Part shown: piece after piece, positions 17,088-26,743 of the stretch
How the letters are laid out: each line of letters starts with the position of its first letter
Position numbering within the stretch: the first letter of the stretch is position 1
Origin: Spongiibacter nanhainus
Lineage (GTDB): Bacteria; Pseudomonadota; Gammaproteobacteria; Pseudomonadales; Spongiibacteraceae
NCBI RefSeq assembly: GCF_016132545.1
Contig: NZ_CP066167.1
Coordinates: 1,205,001 to 1,269,000, forward strand
Reading direction: 5' to 3'
Length of the DNA stretch: 64,000 nucleotides
Program-made: the position numbers and the translations under genes
Notes under the pieces: generated by a model
Seen by the model: the letters and a program-made list of their open reading frames with translations, nothing else
Told to the model about the DNA's origin: nothing
Databases searched by the model: none

Positions 17088-19509
17088 GTGGGACTCCTTC
17101 CAGCACGGTATCAGCCGGGGGTAGTGCTTTGGGGCTCGGGCGATCATCACGCGCCGGGGAAGACAGGCGCAATGCGTTAAGGATGACCAGCAGAGAACTC
17201 AGCGACATTCCTAACGCGGCCAACCAGGGCGGTACCAAGCCCGCTGCTGCCAAAGGCAGCGAAACCAGGTTGTAACCCAGGGCCCAGCCCAGGTTTTGCC
17301 GCAAAATTCTTCTACCGCGATGAGCTGTTTTAAACAGCAGCTCTACGCCGCTAAGCCGGTTATCCAATAGCACCACATCGGCTTGAGCCCGGGTCAGTTC
17401 ACTGGCGTCGGTCATGGCGACAGAAATATCGGCGGCGGCGATGACCGGCGCATCGTTAACGCCATCACCCACCATTATTACCCGCTCTCCCTGTTGCTGA
17501 AGCGCATGAATATGGGCCAGTTTTTGTGCAGCCGTGCACCCCGCATGCCAGCTATCGAGCCCCAGCTGCCTAGCGATGTATTCCACTTGATGGTGATGAT
17601 CGCCGCTGAGAATGGTGACCTGATGATGGCAGCTTCTAAGATAGCTGACCAAGGCTGCCGCGTCGCTGCGGAGGGTGTCGGCGAGTTGATAGTGAGCCAT
17701 GATGCCCTGTTCGTCACACAGGAACACGTCGATGTCGCGACTGTGCCGAGAGGGGGCGACGCCACAGAAATCGGCACTGCCAATCCGGTAGCGTTCGCCG
17801 TTGATAATTGCACTTATGCCTTTGCCACTGTGTACGTCAACATTGCTGGTGGCCAGCAGGTTCTGGTGTGCAAAGGCCGATGCGATGGGGTGACGTGAGT
17901 ATTGTTCCAGCGTGGCGGCGATGCTCATGGCTCGCTGGGCATCGACATCGTCGCGCAGGGTGCTGGCGGTTATGCGGGGGCGTCCTTCGGTGAGGGTGCC
18001 AGTTTTATCGAATACCACGTGACTTACGCCGTGAATATTCTCCAGCACTTGACCATTGTGCAGCACTACCCCTTGATGACGCAGTGCGCGAATGGCTGCG
18101 GTGTAGCTGGTGGGAGTCGCCAGAGATAAAGCACAGGGGCAGCTGACTACCAGTACCGACAGTGCCACCAAGAATGCGGAGTGCTGCTCGCTCTGCCACC
18201 ACCACGCCAGGCTTAATGCACTGACGCTGAGAACCAGCAATACGAAGTGGCTGGCGAGGCGGTCGGCAATTTGTGCCACCCTGGGCTTGCAGGCTTGAGC
18301 TTGCTCCAACAGGGCATCGACTTTGGCCCAGGCGCTGTCCTTGGCGGCATTGGTGACTCGCAGTTCAAGATTGCCATCAAGGTTGCCACTGCCAGCCAGT
18401 GCGGTATCGCCGGGCCCGACGATGGCAGGGAGAAACTCGCCGGTAAAAGCGCTGGTTTCCACGCTACTTTGTCCACGCAGTACCACGCCGTCAATGGGAA
18501 TCAGCTCCCCGGGCGCGACACTGACCAGGTCCCCGATCTGCAGATCTTTAACCGCGACCCATTCAAATTTTCCGTCACCAACGGCAGAGATTTTTCTCGC
18601 CGACAGAGGCAGTTGTCCGCTGCGGTAATGAGTTTGCTCTACCCGAAGTTGTAGGTAGCGACTCACCAGCAAAAAGAACGTGAACATGCTGATGGTATCG
18701 AAGTAGACGTGTTCGGCCTGGGTGACCGTGGCAATCACGCTGGCTATATAGGCGGAACCCAGGGCAATAGAAACTGGTACGTCCATGCCCAGGTGGCGTT
18801 GGCTAAGACTGCGCCAGGCGCTGCGAAAAAAGGGCTGTGCAGCATAGAGCAGCACCGGCGTGGCCACCAGCAGGCTAAATACCCGAAGCAAGTTGCGGGT
18901 GCCGGCGTCAATGCCCTGGAAATCACCGGCGTAAAGCCCGATTGCCACCATACCTACCTGCATCATGCCGATGCCCGCCACGCCCAGCCGGCGCAGCAGG
19001 CTGTCCATTTCATCCTGGATAAGAGCCTGGCGGTTATCATTGGACCATGGCAAAGCTTGGTAGCCCAGCTGGTCAAATTGCTCGAAGATAGCGCTGACAT
19101 CGACCTGAGCGGGATCCCAGCGGACCGTGGCAAGTCCCTGTTGTAGGTTGACGGTGACGCTGTCGACACCGGGTAGGTGAGGCAGGTGGTTTTCTATCAG
19201 CCAGGCACAAGCTGCGCAGCGCAGGCCGCCGATGCTGAAGCGGCTGATCCAGTAATCGCCCTCCCGGCGCGAAAAGGCCTCCAGTAGCGAGGGGTCGTCA
19301 AACTGGCGGTAGTCGGCCCGATCCTCATCCGGTTTGGCGGCGCGCTCGGTGCGCAGGCGGTAATAGTCATTAAGGCCCGCGTCGGCTATGCATTGGGCAA
19401 CCGCCTGACAGCCGGCGCAGCAGAACTGTCGAGTCTCGCCCGCCATCGGCAAGGTTAAGGCGACGCCGTATGGCACATCTTCACCGCAGTGATAACAGCT
19501 CTCCGTCAC
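17080..19509 (-). CDS. ccoI: CcoI, copper-transporting P-type ATPase for cbb3 oxidase
   Basis: An 809-residue P1B-type ATPase that supplies copper to the cbb3 catalytic subunit. The N-terminus carries a Cys-rich metal-binding segment (CYHCGED, CCAGCQAVAQC) and a heavy-metal domain (GGLRCAACAWLIENHLPHLP). The membrane CPC motif (VVSCPCALSLATP), phosphorylation motif (VFDKTGTLTEGRP) and hinge GDGVNDAPVIAAADISVAM are intact. The start is GTG, with the sequence GTGA overlapping the ccoH stop. This points to coupling within ccoGHIS. Confidence 0.95.
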   Translation of the reverse strand: MTESCYHCGEDVPYGVALTLPMAGETRQFCCAGCQAVAQCIADAGLNDYYRLRTERAAKPDEDRADYRQFDDPSLLEAFSRREGDYWISRFSIGGLRCAACAWLIENHLPHLPGVDSVTVNLQQGLATVRWDPAQVDVSAIFEQFDQLGYQALPWSNDNRQALIQDEMDSLLRRLGVAGIGMMQVGMVAIGLYAGDFQGIDAGTRNLLRVFSLLVATPVLLYAAQPFFRSAWRSLSQRHLGMDVPVSIALGSAYIASVIATVTQAEHVYFDTISMFTFFLLVSRYLQLRVEQTHYRSGQLPLSARKISAVGDGKFEWVAVKDLQIGDLVSVAPGELIPIDGVVLRGQSSVETSAFTGEFLPAIVGPGDTALAGSGNLDGNLELRVTNAAKDSAWAKVDALLEQAQACKPRVAQIADRLASHFVLLVLSVSALSLAWWWQSEQHSAFLVALSVLVVSCPCALSLATPTSYTAAIRALRHQGVVLHNGQVLENIHGVSHVVFDKTGTLTEGRPRITASTLRDDVDAQRAMSIAATLEQYSRHPIASAFAHQNLLATSNVDVHSGKGISAIINGERYRIGSADFCGVAPSRHSRDIDVFLCDEQGIMAHYQLADTLRSDAAALVSYLRSCHHQVTILSGDHHHQVEYIARQLGLDSWHAGCTAAQKLAHIHALQQQGERVIMVGDGVNDAPVIAAADISVAMTDASELTRAQADVVLLDNRLSGVELLFKTAHRGRRILRQNLGWALGYNLVSLPLAAAGLVPPWLAALGMSLSSLLVILNALRLSSPARDDRPSPKALPPADTVLEGVPHG

Positions 19510-20081
19510 AGCGGGTCCCCGGCGCGAAAATCGATCTGGCCACTGCGTTCTGGCCGATATTGGGATTTAAGTCGCCATTGGGCCGAGCCCTTGGCGGTAG
19601 TGAAGTCCTCAAGGGTCAGATACCAGCGACCGCCGAGTGGATCAGTGTTGGCTGTTGGCTTGATATGAGCTGCGTAGCGATTGCGGTCTTCGCGAATCAA
19701 CACTGTGGTGAAATCCCGCGCGGAGTCGGTGGGGTGTTGCCAGCGCAGCTTAAGCTGCTGGCCCAGTGTGGCCGGTGTTTGAGAGTCGTCGCCACTATTA
19801 ACGGTAAGAGTCAGGTTGCCGCGGTCGTCGATGTTGCCGAAGGCCTGGAGGTTCAGTTCTTCGGCGCGGCGGTCCTGGGCCAAATAGCGGTTTATCGCCA
19901 GCCCTTCTTTGTAGTAATCCTTGGCGACAAGTTTATCGGCGTGTTTAACCGAAATTATCAGAGTGCTAATACTGGCAATTACCACCGCCGTAGGCAGGGC
20001 GATCAAAAACCAGGGCCAGAATTGTTTGTACCAGCGACGTGGCTCAGTGGGTGTAGTGGAGTGGGTCTGCATATACAGCAT
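19506..20081 (-). CDS. ccoH: CcoH/FixH, cbb3 oxidase assembly protein
   Basis: A 191-residue protein with one membrane helix near residues 19-45 (WPWFLIALPTAVVIASIST) followed by the FixH hallmark KHADKLVAKDYYKEGLAIN. The periplasmic domain contains the GGRWYLTLED element. It helps assemble the cbb3 complex. The start at 20081 is four bases after the ccoG stop; a second Met three codons later is equally possible. Confidence 0.9.
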   Translation of the reverse strand: MLYMQTHSTTPTEPRRWYKQFWPWFLIALPTAVVIASISTLIISVKHADKLVAKDYYKEGLAINRYLAQDRRAEELNLQAFGNIDDRGNLTLTVNSGDDSQTPATLGQQLKLRWQHPTDSARDFTTVLIREDRNRYAAHIKPTANTDPLGGRWYLTLEDFTTAKGSAQWRLKSQYRPERSGQIDFRAGDPL

Positions 20082-20085
20082 GTCT

Positions 20086-21555
20086 CTATCGCGATTGGCC
20101 AGGGGTGAAGAAACGGCTTTCACTTTGCTGAATGTCACCCTCGGTGTCCATGGGTTCGGCATTGAAAGTGACGTCAAAATGGGTTGGCAGGCCCTCGCCT
20201 TGTTGAGTGCGCAATTTCACCGGCAGTTCCACCACTTCACCAGTGAGCACCTCAACTTCCTTCGCGCCAATCCACTCCAGGCTGTGGGGTGCCGATACCG
20301 ACAGTTTATAGCGGTGGGATTGTTGGGTCTTGTTGGCGACTTTAATGGTGTAAATATTGTCGATGCCTCCCTGGCTGTTCTCGACATAGAGGGACTGCCG
20401 GTCCCGCAGAACGCTTAGTTCCAGTGTGTCCCGATCTACGATCTTGTAGCCCAGCAGGCCGGTCATCACGATTACCGCGACAATATAGCCCAGCAGCCTG
20501 GGGCGCATAATCCGTGAGGGCTTGCCGTCGAGACTGTTTTCGGTGGTGTAGCGAATCAGGCCCTTCTGGTAGCCCAGCTTGTCCATAACTGAATTACAGG
20601 CGTCGATACACAGCGCACAGCCAATACACTGGTACTGGAGACCGTCGCGAATATCGATACCGGTGGGGCAAACCTGCACACAAAGTTGGCAATCCACGCA
20701 GTCACCCAGGCCCAGCTCACTGGGATTGTCGTGCCGTTTGCGGGAGCCACGTGGTTCACCACGTTTTTCGTCGTAGGAGATGATCAAGGTATCGGGATCG
20801 AACATCGCCGACTGAAAACGTGCATAGGGGCACATATATTGGCACACCTGCTCCCGCATCCAACCGGCATTGAGGAAGGTCAGCAGGGTGAAAATACCCA
20901 CCCAGACCGCTGCCCAGGGGTTCACATCCAATCGGTAAAAGTCGTAGCCCAGCTCGTGGATGGGGGTGAAATAGCCGACAAAGGTAAAGCCTGTGTAGAA
21001 CGCCAGTGCCAACCAAAGCGATAACTTCAGGGCTTTTTTACCCGCCTTATTAAGGCTCCAGGGCGCTGCATCTAATTTCATTCGTTGATTGCGGCTGCCC
21101 TCTACCTTTTGTTCTATCCACATGAACATACTGGTCCATACGGTTTGCGGACAGCTGTAACCACACCATACCCGGCCGGCGAGGTTGGTTACCGCAAATA
21201 GCGCAAAAGCGGCGATGATCAACACCCACGCCAGCATGGTCAGATCCTGTGGCCAGAAGGTAAAGCCCAGTACGTGAAACTGCCGCGCCGGCAAGTCGAA
21301 CAACACTGATTGCCGTCCGTCCCAGTTAAACCACGGCAACAGGAAAAAACCAGCCAACAGTGGCCAGCCGGTCAAGGTACGCAAGCGTTGATAGAAGCCC
21401 TCGATCTTGCGCGTGTAGATCTTCTCGCGCTTTTGATACAGATCGATCTCCGATACCTCGGCGGGCGCAAACTCCTCAACGGGGATGCGATCGGGGTCCC
21501 GATTAGCATCCCCACCGTTGGCGCGCTGGGTATCGAAAGGGTGATTGGCGTTCAT
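20086..21555 (-). CDS. ccoG: CcoG/RdxA, ferredoxin-type copper-reducing assembly factor
   Basis: A 489-residue membrane protein with several helices in the first 220 residues (with YSCPQTVWTSMFMWIEQ). Two [4Fe-4S] motifs are CVDCQLCVQVCPTG and CIGCALCIDACN, and a C-terminal Ig-like periplasmic domain follows. CcoG is known to reduce Cu(II) in cbb3 maturation. The ATG at 21555 follows an AAGG site; the upstream TTG is less likely. First gene of ccoGHIS, 15 bp after ccoP. Confidence 0.93.
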   Translation of the reverse strand: MNANHPFDTQRANGGDANRDPDRIPVEEFAPAEVSEIDLYQKREKIYTRKIEGFYQRLRTLTGWPLLAGFFLLPWFNWDGRQSVLFDLPARQFHVLGFTFWPQDLTMLAWVLIIAAFALFAVTNLAGRVWCGYSCPQTVWTSMFMWIEQKVEGSRNQRMKLDAAPWSLNKAGKKALKLSLWLALAFYTGFTFVGYFTPIHELGYDFYRLDVNPWAAVWVGIFTLLTFLNAGWMREQVCQYMCPYARFQSAMFDPDTLIISYDEKRGEPRGSRKRHDNPSELGLGDCVDCQLCVQVCPTGIDIRDGLQYQCIGCALCIDACNSVMDKLGYQKGLIRYTTENSLDGKPSRIMRPRLLGYIVAVIVMTGLLGYKIVDRDTLELSVLRDRQSLYVENSQGGIDNIYTIKVANKTQQSHRYKLSVSAPHSLEWIGAKEVEVLTGEVVELPVKLRTQQGEGLPTHFDVTFNAEPMDTEGDIQQSESRFFTPGQSR

Positions 21556-21570
21556 AACCTTAAGCCTCAA

Positions 21571-22482
21571 TTACCTGGACGCAGTTTGCGGTGAGTCCTG
21601 GCTGAGTTGATACACATAAGCGGTTAACAAGTGGATTTTCTCAGCACTTAGCATGTCTTTGTGGGCAGGCATTTTGCCGGACCGGCCTTTGGCGATGCTG
21701 TGTTTGATGCGCCCGGCGTCGCCGCCGTAGAGCCAGGTATCGTCGGTGAGGTTGGGGGCGCCCAACATCGGATTGCCGGTACCGTCGGCGCCGTGGCAGC
21801 TGGCGCAGAGTTGCGCGTATTGCTGTGCCGCCGCGGAAGGCTCGGCGTTGGCGCTGCTGTTGGCATTGTCGGCAGACAAGGACAGGACATACTGAGTCAT
21901 GGCCGCCAAGCCCTCGTTGCCCAGCATGCTCTCCCAGGCCGGCATCATTCCATTGCGTCCATGGGTAATGGACTGGCGAATCTGATCGGGCTTGCCGCCA
22001 TACAGCCAGTCGTTATCGGTCAGGTTGGGGAAACCATAGCTGCCTTCGGCATTAACGCCGTGGCACACCGCACAGTTATTGGCAAACAAGCGTTTGCCGA
22101 TGCGCATGGCCTTGTCGTCGTCGGCTAAGGCCAGGGCGTCTTGCTGCATAAAGGTCTGATAGAGCTCAGCGTTTGCCTGATCGGCGCGCTGGACTTCTTC
22201 TTCCCACTGGCCCACAGAGGTCCAGTTCAGCAGCCCGGGAAAGTTCCCCAGCCCGGGGTAGGCGATCAGGTAGCCGACACCGAAGATGATGGAAATGACA
22301 AACATCTTGATCCACCAAGCTGGCAGTGGGTTGTCATACTCCTCAATGCCATCGTAGACATGGCCGGTGGTTTTACGGTTCTCATCTACTGTGATTTTGC
22401 GATTGCTGAACAACAGCCACACGATCAGGATAAAGGAGACCACCGTCAAGACGATGATCCAGGCACTCCAGAAACTACTCAT
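21571..22482 (-). CDS. ccoP: CcoP, diheme subunit of cbb3 cytochrome oxidase
   Basis: A 303-residue protein with two N-terminal membrane helices (WSAWIIVLTVVSFILIVWLL and MFVISIIFGVGYLIAYPGLG). Two c-type heme motifs follow, CAVCHG and CASCHG, each with a downstream Met ligand region (GMMPAW, GKMPAH). It passes electrons to CcoO/CcoN. Its ATG overlaps the ccoQ stop by eight bases (ATGAGTAG). Confidence 0.95.
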   Translation of the reverse strand: MSSFWSAWIIVLTVVSFILIVWLLFSNRKITVDENRKTTGHVYDGIEEYDNPLPAWWIKMFVISIIFGVGYLIAYPGLGNFPGLLNWTSVGQWEEEVQRADQANAELYQTFMQQDALALADDDKAMRIGKRLFANNCAVCHGVNAEGSYGFPNLTDNDWLYGGKPDQIRQSITHGRNGMMPAWESMLGNEGLAAMTQYVLSLSADNANSSANAEPSAAAQQYAQLCASCHGADGTGNPMLGAPNLTDDTWLYGGDAGRIKHSIAKGRSGKMPAHKDMLSAEKIHLLTAYVYQLSQDSPQTASR

Positions 22483-22648
22483 CGCGGTTCTCCCGCTGCT
22501 TGTTGTCTACATCTTCATCGGCAAAGGGCAGGGAGGCGGCCTCGTCAAAATAAGATTTGCGACCCCGCCAGTAAACACTGACTGTGATGCCGATGAAGGC
22601 TAAAAAAACCAATAGGGTGGAGAGGGCTCTCAGGCTGTCTTGGTCCAT
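22475..22648 (-). CDS. ccoQ: CcoQ, small subunit of cbb3 oxidase
   Basis: A 57-residue protein beginning MDQDSLRALSTLLVFLAFIG, with a single membrane helix (about residues 8-27) followed by VYWRGRKSYFDEAA, the CcoQ pattern. CcoQ stabilises the CcoNOP complex. It lies between ccoO and ccoP as expected and overlaps ccoP by eight bases. Its small size makes it easy to miss. Confidence 0.9.
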   Translation of the reverse strand: MDQDSLRALSTLLVFLAFIGITVSVYWRGRKSYFDEAASLPFADEDVDNKQRENRDE

Positions 22649-22658
22649 ATGATGATCC

Positions 22659-23267
22659 TCAACGCTTGTACTTAATCAGAGTGCCGAGCTGCTGCAGGTA
22701 CGCTACGACCGCGTCGATTTCGTACTTGCCTGCCACCGCTTCGGCGGCGCCGCTAATTTGGCTGTCGGTATAGGGCACACCCACTTTGCGCAGTGCTGCC
22801 ATTTTCTTGCCTACCAACTCGCCGTCGATTTCATTGTTAAACAGCCAGGGGTAGGAGGGCATGATGGACTCCGGCACCACATCCCGGGGGTTGTACAGGT
22901 GGGCGCGGTGCCACTCGTCGCTGTAGCGTTCGCCGACCCGGGCCAGGTCCGGTCCGGTGCGCTTGGAACCCCACAGAAAGGGGTGCTCGTATACGTGCTC
23001 ACCGGCTACCGAGTAGTGACCGTAGCGCTCGGTTTCGGAGCGCATGGGGCGAACCATCTGGGAGTGGCATACAGTGCAACCCTCGCGGATATAGATGTCC
23101 CGGCCGGTCAACTGCAGCGCGTTCAGTGGCTTGAGCCCCTCTATGGGCTCAGTGGTTTGCTTTTGAAAGAACAGCGGAACCAGCTCCACCAGGGCGCCAA
23201 AACTAATGGCGATAATGATAAAGACGATCATCAAGCCGATGTTCTTTTCGACAACTTCGTGTTTCAT
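22659..23267 (-). CDS. ccoO: CcoO, monoheme subunit of cbb3 oxidase
   Basis: A 202-residue protein with one N-terminal helix ([20 protein letters not shown]), then the c-heme motif [20 protein letters not shown], which is near-invariant in CcoO. The ATG overlaps the ccoN stop as ATGA, so ccoN and ccoO are translationally coupled. A longer reading with MDDYSQ in front is not supported. Confidence 0.95.
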   Translation of the reverse strand: MKHEVVEKNIGLMIVFIIIAISFGALVELVPLFFQKQTTEPIEGLKPLNALQLTGRDIYIREGCTVCHSQMVRPMRSETERYGHYSVAGEHVYEHPFLWGSKRTGPDLARVGERYSDEWHRAHLYNPRDVVPESIMPSYPWLFNNEIDGELVGKKMAALRKVGVPYTDSQISGAAEAVAGKYEIDAVVAYLQQLGTLIKYKR

Positions 23268-24697
23268 GCTGCTACCTCCGCCGCGGCCGCCGGTACGGTT
23301 TCTTCCTCGTTGCTGCGAATAGTCATCCAAACGTTCCAGGCCATGATGACCATACCCACCAGGAACATCGCGCCGCCCAGGAAGCGGACAATGTAGCCGG
23401 GATGGCTGGCCAGTACGGATTCGGCAAAGCTGTAAGTCAGGCTGCCGTCACTGTTATAGGCGCGCCACATTAGCCCCTGAACAATGCCGTTGACCCACAT
23501 CGAAGCGATGTACAGCACCGTACCGATGGTGGACAGCCAAAAGTGCAGGCTGATGGCGGGGATGCTGTACATTTTGGCGCGGTTAAACAGCACCGGCACC
23601 AAGTGGTACACCATGCCCACCGAGATCATTGCCACCCAACCCAGTGCGCCCGAGTGTACGTGGCCGATGGTCCAGTCGGTGTAGTGGGATAGCGAGTTCA
23701 CTGTCTTGATGGACATCATGGGGCCTTCGAAGGTGGACATACCGTAGAAGGACAGCGACACAATCAAGAAGCGCAAAATCGGATCGTCCCGCAGTTTGTG
23801 CCAGGCGCCAGAGAGGGTCATGATGCCGTTGATCATGCCGCCCCAGCTGGGTGCCAGCAGGATCAGTGACATCACCATACCCAGGCTCTGCGCCCAGTCG
23901 GGCAGCGCGGTGTAGTGCAGATGGTGAGGTCCCGCCCAGATGTAGACCGACACCAGCGCCCAAAAGTGGACAATGGACAGCCGGTAGGAGTAGACCGGAC
24001 GCTCGGCTTGCTTGGGAACAAAGTAGTACATCATGCCCAGGAAGCCGGCGGTCAGGAAGAAGCCCACCGCGTTGTGGCCGTACCACCACTGAATCATGGC
24101 ATCGACGGCACCAGCGTAAACCGAGTAAGACTTGGTCAGGGTAACGGGGATCGCCAAACTGTTAACGATATGCAGCACTGCCACGGTGACAATAAAGGCG
24201 CCGTAAAACCAGTTGGCCACATAGATGTGGTGCATTTTACGGCGCATGATCGTGCCGAAGAAAACCACCGCATAGGCTACCCATACCAAGGTAATAAGGA
24301 TATCGATGGGCCACTCCAGCTCGGCATATTCCTTGGAAGTGGTGTAGCCCATCGGCAGGGTGATCGCTGCCAGAAGAATGACCAATTGCCAGCCCCAAAA
24401 CACAAAGGGCACCAGGGGACCGCCAAACAAGCGCGCTTGGCAGGTGCGCTGCACCACATAGAGTGATGACCCCATCAGTGCGCAACCGCCAAAGGCGAAT
24501 ATAACGGCATTGGTATGTAGCGGTCGCAGCCGGCCGAAGCTGAGCCAAGGGGTATCAAAGTTCAGCGCCGGCCATACCAGCTGTGCAGCCAGTAGCACGC
24601 CCACCGCCATACCGACTATGGCCCAGACTACGGTCATAATGGTGAACTGCTTGACCACCTTATAATCGTAAGTCGGGTGTTGGGTTTGTGAATCCAT
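23264..24697 (-). CDS. ccoN: CcoN, catalytic subunit of cbb3 cytochrome oxidase
   Basis: A 477-residue heme-copper oxidase subunit I with about twelve membrane helices. Heme and CuB ligand regions are visible in [57 protein letters not shown] and [15 protein letters not shown]. It reduces oxygen at very low concentration. It is the first gene of ccoNOQP, with an AGGA site at the start. An FNR/ANR-like box lies 126 bp upstream. Confidence 0.96.
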   Translation of the reverse strand: MDSQTQHPTYDYKVVKQFTIMTVVWAIVGMAVGVLLAAQLVWPALNFDTPWLSFGRLRPLHTNAVIFAFGGCALMGSSLYVVQRTCQARLFGGPLVPFVFWGWQLVILLAAITLPMGYTTSKEYAELEWPIDILITLVWVAYAVVFFGTIMRRKMHHIYVANWFYGAFIVTVAVLHIVNSLAIPVTLTKSYSVYAGAVDAMIQWWYGHNAVGFFLTAGFLGMMYYFVPKQAERPVYSYRLSIVHFWALVSVYIWAGPHHLHYTALPDWAQSLGMVMSLILLAPSWGGMINGIMTLSGAWHKLRDDPILRFLIVSLSFYGMSTFEGPMMSIKTVNSLSHYTDWTIGHVHSGALGWVAMISVGMVYHLVPVLFNRAKMYSIPAISLHFWLSTIGTVLYIASMWVNGIVQGLMWRAYNSDGSLTYSFAESVLASHPGYIVRFLGGAMFLVGMVIMAWNVWMTIRSNEEETVPAAAAEVAA

Positions 24698-24822
24698 AAC
24701 GGAGTCCTTTAAAGTACCTAAAGTGTTAAAGCTAGAAACTTTTCGAGCGAATAATTCGGGCCGTAGTCGAAGTTGGGCGGCGATTGCAGAGCTTAGTGTG
24801 GCGAAAATCAGGGGCGGTCAGG

Positions 24823-24836
24823 ATGATCTGAATCAA
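24823..24836 (-). promoter_or_regulatory. FNR/ANR box upstream of ccoNOQP
   Basis: ATGATCTGAATCAA matches the FNR/ANR consensus TTGAT-N4-ATCAA at nine of ten defined bases. At class II distance on the minus strand a weak CACACT could serve as -10. It lies between ccoN and the Yip1-family gene. The regulator gene itself is nearby (25795-26547). Confidence 0.8.
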
Positions 24837-24878
24837 CACTTTGTCACTGATGTTGATTTCCTGTTGCCACACCAGCTG

Positions 24879-25490
24879 TTAGCCATCGACAAAGACAGGT
24901 GCTAAGCCGTTGTCCCACAAAATGACCACCCCGCCCATCAAGGCCATAAATATCACCATGCATACACCGACCACGGCGGAGGCGTAGAGAAAACCGCGTT
25001 CTTCGGGAATATGCATCACTGCGGGAATGCCGATATAGAGCAGATAAACCGACCAGCACAGACTGGCAATGCCCAGCAGCATGTCGAACCAGAACACCGG
25101 GTAAACACCACAAAGCCCGGCGATGAACAGCGGTGTAGCTGTATAGCTGGCCACGACCATGCCTTTGACCATCGAGGAATCGCTGCCGTAGGTATCGGCC
25201 ATCCAGTGGATGAAATAGCCGATGATGGCGAGGGAGGCCAGCATGGCAAAGTAAAACGCGATCACGATCCGAAAGGCGCTGGCCTCGGAGAGCAGGATCA
25301 CACCGCCGTCCCCCACGGTCCAGCCGACCTTTGTGGCCCCGTAGTACCAGGCCGCGCTGGGACCAGCCGCTAAGATGATGGCGTAGAGGAGTTTAGACGG
25401 CAGCGAGGCGTCGCTTAACTTACCGACGGCCTGCCATTGTCGGCGGGGCGAAAACAGAAAACCAAATGGATTGCTGATTAAAGTGGTCAC
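24879..25490 (-). CDS. Yip1-family polytopic membrane protein
   Basis: A 203-residue protein with an N-terminal PFGFLFSPRRQWQAVGKL motif, the entry region of Yip1-domain proteins, and about five membrane segments (such as IVIAFYFAMLASLAIIGYFI and YTATPLFIAGLCGVYPVFWF). Bacterial Yip1 proteins have no settled function. It starts at GTG with only a weak ribosome site. It follows a perfect FNR/ANR box with a correctly placed -10 and ends in front of the cco promoter, so a low-oxygen role is likely. Confidence 0.7.
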   Translation of the reverse strand: MTTLISNPFGFLFSPRRQWQAVGKLSDASLPSKLLYAIILAAGPSAAWYYGATKVGWTVGDGGVILLSEASAFRIVIAFYFAMLASLAIIGYFIHWMADTYGSDSSMVKGMVVASYTATPLFIAGLCGVYPVFWFDMLLGIASLCWSVYLLYIGIPAVMHIPEERGFLYASAVVGVCMVIFMALMGGVVILWDNGLAPVFVDG

Positions 25491-25528
25491 AGTTGCTAGC
25501 TCTCAATGTCATTATTCCGTGCTAGCCG

Positions 25529-25569
25529 ATGATACGGAGGCGCCAGTACCGCGCCTTGATTTGGATCAA
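25529..25569 (-). promoter_or_regulatory. Class II FNR/ANR promoter of the Yip1-family gene
   Basis: A perfect FNR/ANR palindrome TTGATTTGGATCAA (25556-25569) is followed on the minus strand, after 21 bases, by TATCAT (25529-25534). That is five of six for the -10 consensus at the spacing of class II FNR promoters. The predicted transcript would start about 30 bases before the GTG at 25490. Confidence 0.88.
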
Positions 25570-25730
25570 TAGGTAGGACATCACTGAGTTAGTTAGAGGT
25601 GCCCTAGAGGAAGTGTGAAGTTGTTCGCTGTTCGCCACGGGTTTAACAAAAACCACAATCATGGGAACCGAGATCGGAAGGCACAACAACCCGCCGTCGA
25701 GGTATCAGCTATTATTATTTTTATCTGTTG

Positions 25731-25794
25731 AGCCGGTTTATCAAAGGTCGCCGTCGCTGATACAAGCGATAGAAACCGCCTGAATAAACCGGCT
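25731..25794 (-). terminator. Inverted repeat directly after the anr stop
   Basis: AGCCGGTTTAT (25731-25741) and ATAAACCGGCT (25784-25794) form a perfect 11-bp stem with a 42-base loop that contains a smaller CGCT/AGCG stem. On the minus strand it begins at the base after the TAG and is followed by an A/T-rich stretch. It may be a terminator or a 3'-UTR structure; the long loop is unusual for a simple terminator. Confidence 0.5.
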
Positions 25795-26547
25795 CTAGTC
25801 TTCCTGTGCTGCGATGTGCTGCAGGGCGGGCACATCTAGTATAGAGACGTCTTTGTTCTCGATCTCAATCAGCCCTTGCTTGGCAAAGCGACTGAATACC
25901 CGGCTCACCGTCTCAATTGTCAGGCCCAGGAAGTGACCAATATCGCCGCGGGACATAGGTAGGCGAAAGCGGTTGGGCGACAGCTTGCGCCGGGCATTGC
26001 GGGCAGAGATGCTGATCAGTAGCGAGGCGACACGTTGCTCAGCGGTATTCTTGCTTAGCAAAGTCATGTGCCGCTGGTCCTCGACAATCTCCTGACTGAG
26101 TAGGCGGAAAAAGTGCCCCTGCATATTGGGCAGGCGGCCACTGAGTTCCTGGATACGGGAAAACGGGATTTCACAAATGGCTGAGGTTTCCAGCGCCTGG
26201 GCCGAGCTGGCGTAGCGGTTCTGGCCGATGCCATCCATGCCCATAATTTCACCGGGAAAGTAAAACCCGGTCACCTGCTCTTCGCCGGTGTCGGTGACAC
26301 TGTAGGCTTTGAATGAGCCCGAGCGAACGGCAAATACCGAGGTAAAGGTATCGCCCTCCCGGTAGGCGTGCTGGCGCTTTTGCAGGGGGCGCCCCCGCTG
26401 CACAATTTCATCCAACTGGACAATTTCGTCCTGTTCCAGCGCCAATGGCAGGCAAATGCCGCTCAACCTACAGTTGGTGCAGTTGATGGCAGCATTATGT
26501 GGGCAGTGTTTGTCCTCTCGCACCGTCTTTTCGCTTGTGGCAATCAT
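25795..26547 (-). CDS. anr: FNR/ANR-type oxygen-sensing transcriptional regulator
   Basis: A 250-residue Crp/Fnr-family regulator. Cluster ligands fit FNR: Cys23-X2-Cys26-X5-Cys32 (in INCTNCRLSGIC) with an extra Cys15, and a distal Cys125 in AICEIPF. The cNMP-like domain includes GDTFTSVFAVRSGSFKAYSV. The DNA-reading helix LGLTIETVSRVFSRF carries the Glu and Arg that recognise TTGAT. It should bind a [4Fe-4S] cluster and be active at low oxygen. The start has AGGAA eight bases upstream. Three boxes in this window are likely targets. I see no good box in front of its own start. Confidence 0.93.
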   Translation of the reverse strand: MIATSEKTVREDKHCPHNAAINCTNCRLSGICLPLALEQDEIVQLDEIVQRGRPLQKRQHAYREGDTFTSVFAVRSGSFKAYSVTDTGEEQVTGFYFPGEIMGMDGIGQNRYASSAQALETSAICEIPFSRIQELSGRLPNMQGHFFRLLSQEIVEDQRHMTLLSKNTAEQRVASLLISISARNARRKLSPNRFRLPMSRGDIGHFLGLTIETVSRVFSRFAKQGLIEIENKDVSILDVPALQHIAAQED

Positions 26548-26743
26548 GGGCTTGTTCCTACGCCGGGTCATCCTGTCTCTGGGTAGCCTCAACATACTTT
26601 TGGAGATGCCAGGGTATGGTCAGGGCCCGTTCTTTAGTTTCCACTTATCGGGGTTTGGGTCAAGCGCGACTTTGGTAGATGTCGCGTTATGACACAAGTT
26701 GCGACAACTACGTAATAGCGTCGGCTAGATTATTTGATTGTGT

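Larger units (their letters stand above)
25491..25794. other. Intergenic region with FNR promoter and 3' hairpin
   Basis: About 304 bp without a gene. It holds the FNR/ANR box and -10 for the Yip1-family gene at its left side. On its right side lies a long inverted repeat just after the anr stop. The middle (25600-25720) shows nothing I can name apart from an AT-rich patch (attattatttttat). Confidence 0.7.
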
